A stretch of DNA of 64,000 nt from Protula sp. h YS-2021 (lineage: Eukaryota > Annelida > Polychaeta > Sabellida > Serpulidae). This document shows positions 38,101-48,200 of this stretch, piece after piece. Each line of letters begins with the position of its first letter. Within the stretch, counting starts at the first letter, position 1. A program made the translations under genes and the position numbers. Where the stretch lies: positions 20,303,066 through 20,367,065 of the forward strand of contig OX457033.1 of NCBI GenBank assembly GCA_949752745.1, written 5' to 3'. Under the pieces are notes generated by a model. It saw only the letters and a list, made by a program, of their open reading frames with translations, searched no databases and was not told where the DNA came from.

Positions 38101-39364
38101 ATATCTCTTGTAAACACATAAAGCTGCCAAAAAACGGACTGTTTACATTTTCTCTTCAAGCCCGGTAGTTATTAGGGTGAATATGAACTACAACTCAGTG
38201 AGCTTAATAATTAACAAATCTTTTCCCATAAAACGGCACACAACCGTGGCGTCGATAAAAATAACTCGTTGTCCCAGATCCATATGTGATTTGGTATTAT
38301 TATATCATACGTCTTTTAAAGTAATTGGATAAGTGATATAATTGCTATAAAGCCAAGATTAGGCGTACATAAATTATGGGCCTGTAACCACATTTCTGTG
38401 TACAGCTATGCAGTAGGTTACGTAGTTTAAGTACAAGTAAGTATAAGTACAAGTAGGTTACGTAGTAAAGTACAAAAAATGGAAGCCATAAAGAGAAAGT
38501 TCCTTTGTTTATAAACAATAGCCACAAAACCAGGGATTCTACGTAGATATTGGTGCTATCACCAGAGCTGCTGTATACATATATGGTAGCGATATAACCA
38601 GAGGTCCTGACTACGCATAAGTAGAGGTCTTGACTATATAGACAGTAGTCTTATAACCAGTCGTATCCAGAGCTCTTGATTATGCAATTGCAATGATATA
38701 ACCATAACTCCCAACTGTGCAGACGATCGAATTTTTGAAAAAAAAATTTCATTTGGCTGAAGGCTGTCATGTTCAACACTGCTATCAAAAGTAATCGGAA
38801 AGGATCTGTAGGACGAACAGCATTTTCTATGTTTCTCTTAAAGCTAGTAGTTCATTTGGCCAGTTTTTTGCAAAAAAAACCCATCTCCATTGCAGTAATA
38901 CAATGTATTACTAAATACATACAAAAATATTAATGCAAACAGTATTGTTACGCACCTTGAGCAACACAAGCAATACCAGCTTTGTGGAACACTACCCAGC
39001 CAACAGTCAACCAAATTTCAAAACAATCGGATCAGAAATATAGGAAAAGTATCATTATCAAAAAATTGTTTACACACACATACACACAAACACACACATA
39101 ACAGGCAGCAAATTCTACACAATTGATGAGTATGGCCCCGCAATGATGGTCTGCTGGGCTAAAAAAAACCCATCTGTTCAGTTATTTCGAAAGCGAAATT
39201 ACCATCACAGGAATGAATACAAAAACCACTCTTAGAAAAAAAGAAGAAGAAGAAAATTGAATACGTACCCATAATCCCACGAAGAGCACAACAGCAAAGT
39301 AAGCAATGATGACAATTAAATCCAGAACGGAGAGAGAGGCGTTACCTAGTGCACTAGTAGCCAT
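28776..39364 (-). CDS. SLC5-family sodium/solute cotransporter (SGLT-like), complete (14 exons)
   Basis: Exons, in transcript order: 39269-39364, 36369-36437, 35981-36085, 35314-35478, 34795-34900, 34495-34575, 33715-33920, 32926-33061, 32614-32721, 31511-31661, 30847-31015, 29921-30142, 29138-29414, 28776-28978. Phases agree at all 13 junctions, giving 697 aa, usual for the SGLT branch. It is a plasma-membrane symporter of the LeuT fold. Visible family blocks: [115 protein letters not shown] and [17 protein letters not shown]. The SGLT-type C-terminal 14th helix is present ([19 protein letters not shown]). Na2-site serines (ALMSSLTS) are kept. The position of human SGLT1 Gln457 appears to be Met ([14 protein letters not shown]), so the substrate may not be glucose. 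Exact subfamily unresolved. Confidence 0.95.
30170..30480. repeat. Degenerate interspersed repeat, copy 2
   Basis: Same block order as 28100-28430 (CACCATGCGTGTCCATGAC, AATAACCCCCTTTT-like block, GCACTCCGCGCGGGCCGTGT), here within an SLC5 intron and ending in a T-run at about 30427-30440. Confidence 0.6.
30725..30815 (-). repeat. tRNA-derived SINE head
   Basis: Reverse strand carries a box A-like TTAGCCGGCTT and box B GGTTCGAATCC about 45 bases apart, followed by GGCAGGGATGGTAAGCAGGA. It is related to the copy at 17685-17767. It lies in an SLC5 intron. Confidence 0.55.
31699..32335. repeat. 31-bp minisatellite in SLC5 intron 9
   Basis: About 20 copies of AGATACAGCAGAACCCCAGG ATGAGATACCA with many substitutions. 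The array starts about 35 bases upstream of the acceptor of the exon at 31511-31661 and fills most of the intron. Open frames on the minus strand here are artefacts of the array. Confidence 0.9.
32548..32602 (-). pseudogene. Decayed tandem copy of an SLC5 exon 3' end
   Basis: On the gene strand this reads ATCACTTACCTAATGCTAGT..., clearly homologous to the end of the true exon (ATCGCTTACCCAATGCTAGT...). It would encode [14 protein letters not shown] against [14 protein letters not shown]. It lies just after the real donor. Its own donor position has changed from GGTGAGT to GGGGAGC, so it is probably not spliced. Confidence 0.75.
35096..35172. repeat. TA microsatellite
   Basis: A pure (TA)n tract in the SLC5 intron between the exons at 35314-35478 and 34795-34900. 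Confidence 0.95.
35590..35880. repeat. Degenerate tandem repeat, ~35-bp unit
   Basis: Recurrent TTCACAAAGCTCTTGCCTT and GACTCGCAAAA blocks, about eight weak copies, in an SLC5 intron. Confidence 0.6.
36438..39268. other. First intron of the SLC5 gene
   Basis: A 2.8-kb intron. It holds a threefold 21-bp repeat (AACCAAGGATCAAAGATTAAA) at about 36930-36998. Otherwise I see no exon or element with clear borders. Confidence 0.6.
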
Positions 39365-40735
39365 TTTTTGAAATGATTTGAATCTATTCAAATATGCAAC
39401 CACTAACCATAGCTCTTCGTTAACATGCACTTCAGTACTATCTATGGTTTTATTTTAACGTTTAAATTGCGCGACTTCTTTTTTTTTTTACAATAATTGC
39501 AACAACACTCGAGTTGTTGAAGCTTTGCCTGTCTACAGCGACTTCTGTAAGATGAATATGATCACTGCATTTATTTACATAGATAACTGGCTAGGTCAGT
39601 TTTCATGCGTTTAAGCAAAAACATAAGAGGACAGGAGTGCTGAATAACCTTGGTTGTGAATTAAACTGAAGTGAAATTCATGCAGCAAGAACTATAACTT
39701 GAACGTGATATTTCAAATGCACAGTTTCATCTGAAATTAAATGATTCACATAAGAAAAAATGCGAAAAGGTTCATTCTGATTATACTTAAAATTATCAAA
39801 AAAATTAAAGCAGGGCGATAGCCAAGAACTTACAGAACATAAATAACAAGTAAGTATTTGCGAAACACGAGCAGACCCCAACCGTACCCAAATTCAAAGG
39901 GATATAAAGCGATGACGGACAGACGAACGGACGGAGGGAGACCCCAAACCTATAGGCCCCAATCCGAAGGGTTGGGGCCTAATAACGTTCCACGGAAAGG
40001 AATAGAACAGCCGACTGAAGTCCTGTGGGAAGAGAGGTTGGGTTATTTATGCTTACGGATCGTAATGTTTTCTTGACACTGATTTGCGTACCAACAGATG
40101 GCATATATCCATTTCTGGGTCTTATTTGAGGAATATCTTACATAGTCCCAACATTGAGCTTAGAAGAAAAACTGACCCAGGCACAATGAATCTCAACTTG
40201 TAACAAAACGTATTAAGGAATACCATTTTGTTATTAAATAACTTGGTAATCCAGAAATCCTGGCAACACCTGCACATAACCTCCCCTCCCCACTCCCCCC
40301 ACCCCCTTCCATGTGTTTCCAAATGACAACAAAATTAGCTCAAGCTTTCACAGAAGCCTTTGAAATTTAAAGAAAGAAAATTGCATTTCTTCTTTACTTG
40401 GGGACATCCTAATTAAGTGATGGACATAACTCCCCCCTCTTTACCCGGACACCATTCCCAGATGGGGGAGGGGGGGAGGCTGTCCCAGGAGGAAAACTTT
40501 AATGTTGGTTGTAATGACAGTAACTACTCACGATGCCCCATCTATATCTTACAATCCTGAAATGGCGCTTAATAAATTTAAAAGTACTAAACGTGCTGTT
40601 AATTTAAACAACTTTAAATGCTTTATTTTTTTTTATTTTTACAAAGCTATTAGCCGGTCGAATAAAAACATTACATCGTCCCTCACGTCGGACCAATGGC
40701 AATTGGTGCACCCTGAAACTCGCCATTTGGTATAA
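39365..40735. other. Upstream region of the SLC5 gene
   Basis: No gene recognised. The region presumably contains the SLC5 promoter and includes one copy of a 142-bp dispersed repeat (39846-39992). Confidence 0.45.
39846..39992 (+). repeat. 142-bp dispersed repeat with 3' hairpin, copy 1
   Basis: Starts ACAAGTAAGTATTTGCGAAACAC, contains GGATATAAAGCGATGACGGACAG and ends in the hairpin AGGCCCCAA...TTGGGGCCT followed by AA. Copies 2 and 3 lie at 51368-51509 and 54328-54474 in the same orientation. Confidence 0.85.
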
Positions 40736-40739
40736 AATG

Positions 40740-41170
40740 TGTTGCCACACGTGTCAAAAAAAAAAAAAAAAGGGGGGGGGGGGAGGGGAGAAAGAGGGTA
40801 ATTTTGAGGCAAGACGCGGTTCGCGAGGAGGGCGAATTTCTTTGAAAGGTGTGAGAAGTAATTTTCATTAAGTAATCCGCTTTTCCCACAATAAGAGAGT
40901 TTTTCCTCCCGGGGGGGGGGGGGGGGGGCACTTGGCATGGCAAGTGTTACCATGCGTATCTAAAACAAGTAGAGAAAGGTAATGTTCAGGCCAGACGCGG
41001 TCCGCGTGGAGTGTCAATTTCGTTAAAAGGAGGGGTGGGGTAATTTTCATTAAGTAATTTGCGTTTCCCACAAAAAGAGGGTTATTTCGGAAGTTTTGAT
41101 TAAAAAGGATATGTTATTTCAAATAAGCACAACGCCTTTAGGGGCCGTTCTGAAAAGTCATGGGCACGCA
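40740..41170. repeat. Degenerate interspersed repeat, inverted copy 3
   Basis: Carries, in reverse orientation, the same blocks as 28100-28430 and 30170-30480 (GGTAATTTTGAGGCAAGACGCGG, TGGGCACGCATGGTAACCAG). G-runs are present at 40776-40787 and 40912-40928. Confidence 0.6.
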
Positions 41171-42235
41171 TGGTAACCAGTTGGTACGCGAGTACCCACA
41201 GGATCATGGACACGCTTGGTAACCAGTTGGTATATGAGCGCTCCCCAGGATCATGGACACGCATGGTAACCAGTTGGTATGTGAGTGCCCCCTAGGATCA
41301 TGGACACGCATGGTAACCAGTTGGTATGTGAGTGCCCCCTAGGATCATGGACACGCATGGTAACCAGTTGGTACGTGAGTGCTCACAGGATCATGGACAC
41401 GCATGCCCAGTAAACATTAAGACGTCGGAATGACGTCGGGTCGACGTCATGACCCGACGTTTCCGACGTCGGACTGACGTGCCGGTTTTGGTTGTATATG
41501 AAATGGAACCGACGTCGGGTTTTCAAGGTCAGAATGACGTCGGGTTCCGACCTAAATCCGACGTCGGAATTAAGTCGGTTTTAGGTTGTATATATACTTG
41601 GAACCGACGTCGGATTCCGACCTGAAACTGACTAGAGGTATATAATTAATAGATAACTTATCATTCAACTGCTGTTGTGAAATACATACGAAAGCATTTT
41701 CCATGCAAATTTTTACAATCTAGGAAGAAAAATACCGACGCGCCATCAAAATTCTAAAATTTTCATGCAAAGATTACTTTTTTTCTTCCTCTTTTTCAAA
41801 ATGACTTCCATTTCCGGTTAGCGATTATAATGTTCATCGCTTTTTGGTGGTTTTTGCAACGTCGGAATGACGTCAGAAATCCGACGTCACCTCGACGTCG
41901 GAATAATGTCGGGTTTTTTCGGGAAATAGGTCAGAATATGGTTGTGAAATCGTTGCGACCGAAATCCAACCTTTTTTCAACCAAAAAAGACGTCGGTTGT
42001 TTGCTGGGTGGTAACCAGTTGGTACATGAGTGCCCCCAGGATCATGGAAACGCATGGTAACCAGTTGGTATGTGAGTGCCCCCAGGATCATGGACACGCA
42101 TGGTAACCAGTTGGTACGTGAGTGCCCCTCAGGATCATGGGCACGCATGGTAACCAGTTGGTATGTGAGTGCCCCCTAGGATCATGGACACGCATGGTAA
42201 CCAGTTGGTACGTCTGTGTCCTGCGGGTTATTTCG
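41157..42235. repeat. ~48-bp minisatellite interrupted by a mobile element
   Basis: Copies of GGATCATGGACACGCATGGTAACCAGTTGGTACGTGAGTGCCCC run from 41157 to 41405 and resume from 42009 to about 42235. The break falls inside one unit and is filled by the element at 41406-42008. The unit derives from the terminal part of the interspersed repeat just to the left. Confidence 0.9.
41406..42008. mobile_element. CCCAG-type MITE with GACGTCGG-rich interior, inserted in a minisatellite
   Basis: Ends are CCCAGTAAAC and GTTTGCTGGG, inverted repeats with few mismatches. The subterminal regions contain many GACGTCGG / CCGACGTC blocks in opposite orientations. The interrupted repeat shows the dinucleotide TG on both sides (41404-41405 and 42009-42010), a 2-bp target duplication. 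There is no coding capacity, so transposition would need a transposase from elsewhere. Confidence 0.85.
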
Positions 42236-42829
42236 GTATTTCATCCAGCGTTTGGTTGAAAATGATTTTAAAAAGTCCTGGACACGCATGATAATCACTT
42301 GCTACGTGAGTGCTCCCCAACCCCACCCCCCAGCTCCGTCCTAGGGGAAACACGAATAGTCTACAAAATAGGTCAATATCACGTGCTTTGCGCTAAAAAG
42401 TAACAGCAATTGGATTGAAAATGTATAATCACACTGACCTCTGAGGATGTGACTGATGAACATTTTTGTAACGATACAGAAGTAACATTTGTTTACTAAA
42501 TATTTTAAATATTCAATGTATCATTCAATATATTGACAGATACGGGAACGCTGACGAAAGTTTTGTGACATTTTCGCGCTGAATAACGGATATTCTTATA
42601 AAATACACAGCCGATGACGCAATACTATTGGAAAATCCATTATGTTTTGGCTGAGGCACGACCTTCAGTTTTATATGGCGATGGTTCATCGGACTCCTTT
42701 TTATAGGATTCGGACACTTATGGAAGCACGCGTGAGTCCAATGTTGCGCGGTTTGATCACAGGCCTTCAACGACTTTGCCCGAAACCCTATCACTATGAC
42801 AGAACTTTGAAACCGACATAGTTTTAGTC

Positions 42830-43255
42830 AACGGTCTCAGCGGACCAGTTCTGGAAAGATCGGCCCCAAGCATCACACTCCTAGATGGCACGACCCCAGA
42901 AATAACAGTCCTTGACAGAATGGCCCGAGGCATAACTGTACTGGACACTACGGCCCAGAAATTAACAGTTCTGTACAGAGCATCCCCTGATATTACAGTC
43001 TTGGACACAATGGACCCAGAAATAACAGTCCTGGACACCACGACCCCAGACTTCACAGTCCTACACAGAACGATCCCAGACATAACAGTCCTGGAGAGAA
43101 CGGTCCCAGACATTAGAATCCTGTACAGAACGGCCCCAAACATCGCAGTCCCGGAGAGAATGGCCCCAGAAATAATAGTTTTAAACACAATGTCCCCAGA
43201 CATAACAGTTCTGGACAGAACGGCCCCAGACAGTCCGGGACAGAATGGCACTAGA
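42830..43255. repeat. 30-bp minisatellite with open frames on both strands
   Basis: About 14 copies of ACAGTCCTGGACAGAACGGCCCCAGACATA. The unit is a multiple of 3, so a frame encoding ITVLDTTAPD-like decamers is open on the plus strand and a frame encoding VMSGAVLSRT-like decamers on the minus strand. I see no start context, splice site or conserved flank that would make either a gene. Confidence 0.85.
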
Positions 43256-43399
43256 CAAAGCATAAAGATTATGTCACAGACCATTCTGGCTACTTTCTGA
43301 ATTGTAGCTAAGCTTTGTTTCTGGAGTTGTCCATTTGTTTTATATAGCAGTTTAGATCTCAATGGAATATATCAAATACGACATGTGCTTTTTTACTGA

Positions 43400-46020
43400 A
43401 ATGCCATACCTGTTTATTTATAAACAAACGCGATGCGCCAAGCAACCGCCTATCAAAGCACGTATTCAAAAATGAGATTACACCATAAAACAACGAGCTT
43501 AATTAAAAGTAGGCTACCAGTCTTTCAAAACCAGCGTTTATGTGAAACAATAAATCGTAGAGAGCACAGAGGGTAACCGGAATTGAAAATCCAAGATGGT
43601 GGCCGTTGCGGCCTGGAAAATAGGTCAAGGTCAAAATGAGAATAGCGAGCATCTACCCATAGCTATAGATCATCTATATCCCAAATATAGCTGGAAACGT
43701 TTTATCAAGGTGGGAGTAACAGCCAGCGGTGGGCACATCGACAGACAGACAACACTCAAACCTGAAGCCCCCCCCCCCCCCACCCACCCTCTTCGACTTA
43801 GGGCTAAATATAGCGCAACAATGAAACTGTGCTCAATATTGGCAAATGCAATGCTATTTCACAATGTTTTCCCATTCAAAAGCTACAATGCTTGCTATCC
43901 TCCAACAAAGAATATATTTGGAAAGGGGTGAAACACGAATAAAAACATAAGAAATCAACCAGATCGATGGAAAAATAAGTTTATTAGCGAATTATGATAT
44001 AACTAACAAATGCCATGCCGCTTCACAATGTTTTTCTATTTGTCACAACGCTTACAGCACAAGAGAAAAAAAAGAACTGCAAAAAATAAACAGCGCATCA
44101 CTGATACTTATATTGCAAAGGTGCAAAGGGAATGTAAATCTGAAGCTTTAAAGGAAAACATTTTTCTACAACGTAAATAACTTCTAGTAGCTACGGTCTC
44201 AGAGAAACACGATTTTCCCGTGTATCGCTGGTGACCTATGGAACCGTTGCTCAGATCGGTTTGGAAGATCCAGTCTGGACATGGATTTTGTTATGAATCT
44301 CAATAAAAATATGACGCTGCACACCTGCTATATCTGTTCTATCCGTGTGAAATTTCAAATGATCCGAAAAAAAATAGCTTTGGAGACACAGCCCTGACGG
44401 CACGTGGAATACTACACGAGTCTTTCCGGTGTGAACTTCGGGATTTTCCGTACATTTCTTAGTCAACCGCAAGCTTACAAAGCCAGCAACATTTACAAAG
44501 ACAATCTGCCGTTTAAATATGAAACGTGTAACTCTTCGATAAAAACGGATTACTCGTCTATTTTATAAAAAATAATAATAATAATAATAATAATGATATT
44601 AATTCTATTGCTGACTGGATACGATGAATGGGGTCACTGATGGTGGTAGGGGATGGGGGGTGGGTTTGGCAGTGCCTGTTGCGAGGGCAACATGTCACCG
44701 GGGTAGGTTGTAGTTGTTCTTAACATCACACCGCTAAAAATAGCCCGCTACACTGCACGTTACCCTTATATCGATCCTTGATACTTTTTTCTAACAATCA
44801 AATTATAAGTGGATAAAAATATTTAAAAACAAAAACAAAAAAAAAAACATTTTGAGATCTTCCCTAAATATCCCCTTTAGTCAGGGCCAGCCCAAACAGC
44901 ATATAAATTGTACAATTCTGATCCCTTCATTAACAAATTAACCAAAAAATTCACTGCAAGTAACAGCTTGGAAACGTAAGAAAGGGTTGTAGGTTGCTGT
45001 GTGAACGCGTAATATAACTGTCCTGCCAATATCGATGTACAAAAATTATATGAAGAAGTAAAATCCAGAGAAGTTTGTCTTTAACTATTGAATTTGGTGA
45101 AACTGTAAGTCATTGGTTTAAAGACTTCTTGGTCTGGCCGATCCCCCCCCCCCCCCCCGTGAACGCGCTGTCCTCATGAACCCTACGCCCCCCCCCCCCC
45201 GCCCCTAGCCCCCCCCCCCCCCACCTCCTAAAAAAGCACGTTGTGACTTCTCACAAAGCTGGTAATTCTAACTAATAATGCTGGCAAAGAGATCTACTTA
45301 ATAAAAACCTGCCGAGGTAAACAAAAGCACTCAACAACATGGCGATACTTACGTAGAACGAACTTCCGGTCAAATATGTCGAGATAAGGCGGGTAGTTAT
45401 CTTAATACATTACCCTTATATATGAATACAAAATTCTTGTAAATATTTAGTGATGTAAACAGACTAAAGAGGTTTAGTTTGAGCCATGAATTCAAAAGTC
45501 AATCAGATCCATCGAGAGACGAAATGCGCATGCTCAAAATGGTTGTGTTAAATAAAGCTGCAGTACTTATATATACAACGAAGATACGCTCCCGACCCCA
45601 CCATTCCCGTCCCAACCCCCATCCCCGCCACCACTATCAATTCCCCCCCCCCCCCCCCCGCCTTCCTTGTACTGTTTTATAATACTATTCTGCTGTCATG
45701 TTTAAGCAAGATCAAATACCACATATTACAAATTTTTTGCCGATTTCAATAGTTTCAAAGAAGACACTGACGATAACTTAACAAAGCACATTCTGAAAAC
45801 GTGATCTCCACATAGCCGTTTTCGTGAGAAGTTCCCCTCGAGCTGACTCGCGTTTTCAGTTAAAACAAAAACCCGTCTAATTAATTTAATAACTTACCCC
45901 CAAGATGAATGGATCATTTAGGGTAGTTCACAGTTACGGATGCTAAATACGGCCACAGATATTTTAAACAAAGTAATCGCTTTCCCCTTAACGTATTACT
46001 CATCATTAGTCACCATTAGT
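43400..46020. other. Intergenic stretch without recognised gene
   Basis: Holds several C-runs (43771-43781, 45146-45160, 45189-45222, 45643-45659) and an AAT microsatellite near 44570. No exon recognised. Confidence 0.5.
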
Positions 46021-46024
46021 CATA

Positions 46025-46965
46025 CTGTCACAAGGGGTTTGGACAACTCGGCCCATTACCAACTCGGCCCACTACCAACTCGGCCCTTTTTGGACAGCTC
46101 GGCCCAAACTTTTTTGGACGACTCGGCCCACTTTTACCGACTCGGCCCATTTGTGAAAGACGACTCGGCCCATTTTTTTGCCACTTTACTATTTACTATT
46201 TGGGTTTTTATTACTGATTTTGATTAGAACTAGCAGCCCTTTTATGACACAGTTATGATTTTTAATACGATTTAATCAAACAATGAAAGACAGAAGACAT
46301 TTGTTAATGAGATTATTAAAGGCGGGAGATGTTTCTAATGATGTGTATGTTTTTCACGATGACAGGGATGACTGCAACTAATGAATACTCCAGTGTTATT
46401 ACGCCCAACTGCAATTTCTGCTACTTTCGATTGCATTTCTTATGATCAGCATTGTTTTTCACAATGACAGAGATGACTGAAAGGAGTCTGAATGTCACAA
46501 ACATCAGATATTACAATACCCATTTAACACACCATTTTACGGTTTATGATGTGGATACAAATATCACTCGCCATGCACATAATGTGTGATGGTGATAATG
46601 GGTCATTTTACATACCAAAAATGGCACTTCAACACTCTTTAAACTTGGTTCTTAAAATTGCAATAATTGCAATTAAAATAATGTTCACGTGGTCATCTGC
46701 ACTGGTACATATTACAATTAATTCCCATCACTTTCAACCAAAATAACCGAATTTAATGAGCGATTTGCAATTGATTTTATTCAATTACAATAACAACAAT
46801 TGCTGTTCATTTCAATCAAAGGTAGCACTCGAGCTCCCTTGATGTGCAATCAAACCTGTGATCTAACAATCACAGAGCACATAAACGTTTCAATTGTCCA
46901 AAATTTGGGCCGAATCGTCTTTCGCGATGGGCCGAGTTTGTGTGGGCCGAGTTGTCCAAAGACCT
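46025..46965. mobile_element. Inverted-repeat element with ACTCGGCCCA termini
   Basis: The left end contains TTTGGACAACTCGGCCCA followed by four or five further CTCGGCCCA blocks. The right end contains the reverse complement (GGGCCGAGTTGTCCAAAGAC and further GGGCCGA blocks). The interior is non-coding. Confidence 0.7.
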
Positions 46966-46969
46966 GCCA

Positions 46970-48115
46970 CAATAAGTACGCAAGCATCGGCAAATAGCAA
47001 TAATTATGTTCCAATAATTAAATAGCAATAATGATGCTGCAATAATGACGCAGAAATCATTAAGCTTTCCCACCTTTGTCCATTGAAATTTCAATATTTC
47101 GATATAAACAGAAAAGATAGAGATCTTACAAAAAATGTTACTGGTTAGGCTCAGGATTATGCCTGAAATATATTCATGGGTATTTTATGAAAGCTGTCAG
47201 CGTCACTGAATGACGTCATGCCTTTCGTGTCGTTTTTTGTATGCTTAAACAGTTTATATATAAACATTCTCAAAACAAATAAATTCAAAGAATAAAACTT
47301 AGCATGTTAATCACGATTAACACAATAAATCACTGAACATGAACGGAGAATACAATTGTGACGTCATGAACCATCTCAAGCAACACCTCCTTTTACGTCA
47401 ACTAGCATTTTGCTGGAATAACTTAAGATATTGAAGCTCTAAAAAGTAAACAATAGAAATATGTATTATTGCCAAAGCAAACAAGGGAAAAATTTGTTTC
47501 GAACGTATCCGAATTTCCACACTTTAGTCCAAACGAAAGTCATAGTTAAAAAAAAATCGATGTCACCGCAATATCTGAACAAGATTTTTAACAAAACATG
47601 CACTTGGTACGGACTAGAATTTTGTTTTAATGGTAAAGAGCTCCAGGAAGACACAGACGAGAACTGAACCAGTGACGTCATACTTTCAATCTCTTTTTTG
47701 TTTTTTTTATCAAACTCAACATAACGATTACCTACACAAATACACAAAACAGAGCATTTTCCCTAATTCTCAAAATATTTTTTTGGGGAAAAAAGCCATT
47801 GTGCCGAAAAATGGCACCAACACAGCGTCTTTAAACTACGGACTACATATCACAATTATGTCTTTATAAATTACACGATTACAATCAAAACTCTGCCTCT
47901 TCATTGTCCCCGACGCAAGTCTCGAATGATTCCGTTGCAAGAGCGAAGTTGGCTCACGACCCACCAAAACTCATTTATTCACTGTGCTCCAAATGCAATT
48001 GTTCCAAGCATGATTATGAATTGCAATTCCGCCCTGCTTAAATCAAAGGCTCTTGTCGCTGATCACGTGTAAGCCACATAATCCTCTAATATCGACATGT
48101 CACAAAAAAGCGCAC
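46970..48115. other. Intergenic stretch without recognised gene
   Basis: No conserved coding exon is visible on either strand; this is the 3' flank of the FN3/laminin-EGF gene. Confidence 0.45.
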
Positions 48116-48118
48116 AAT

Positions 48119-48124
48119 TTTATT
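48119..48124 (-). promoter_or_regulatory. Candidate polyadenylation signal AATAAA
   Basis: AATAAA on the gene strand about 77 bases after the TGA stop of the FN3/laminin-EGF membrane protein. Confidence 0.5.
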
Positions 48125-48200
48125 AACATACAGAGGCGGAACACGCGCAAGGAACACGTGACTAGCGGGGGTACGTGATGACCATCACGTGTCACCGTAA

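Noticed and set aside
42757..43362. 201-codon minus-strand and 126-codon plus-strand frames
   Set aside because: Both come from the same 30-bp tandem repeat. Codon-length periodicity explains the openness.
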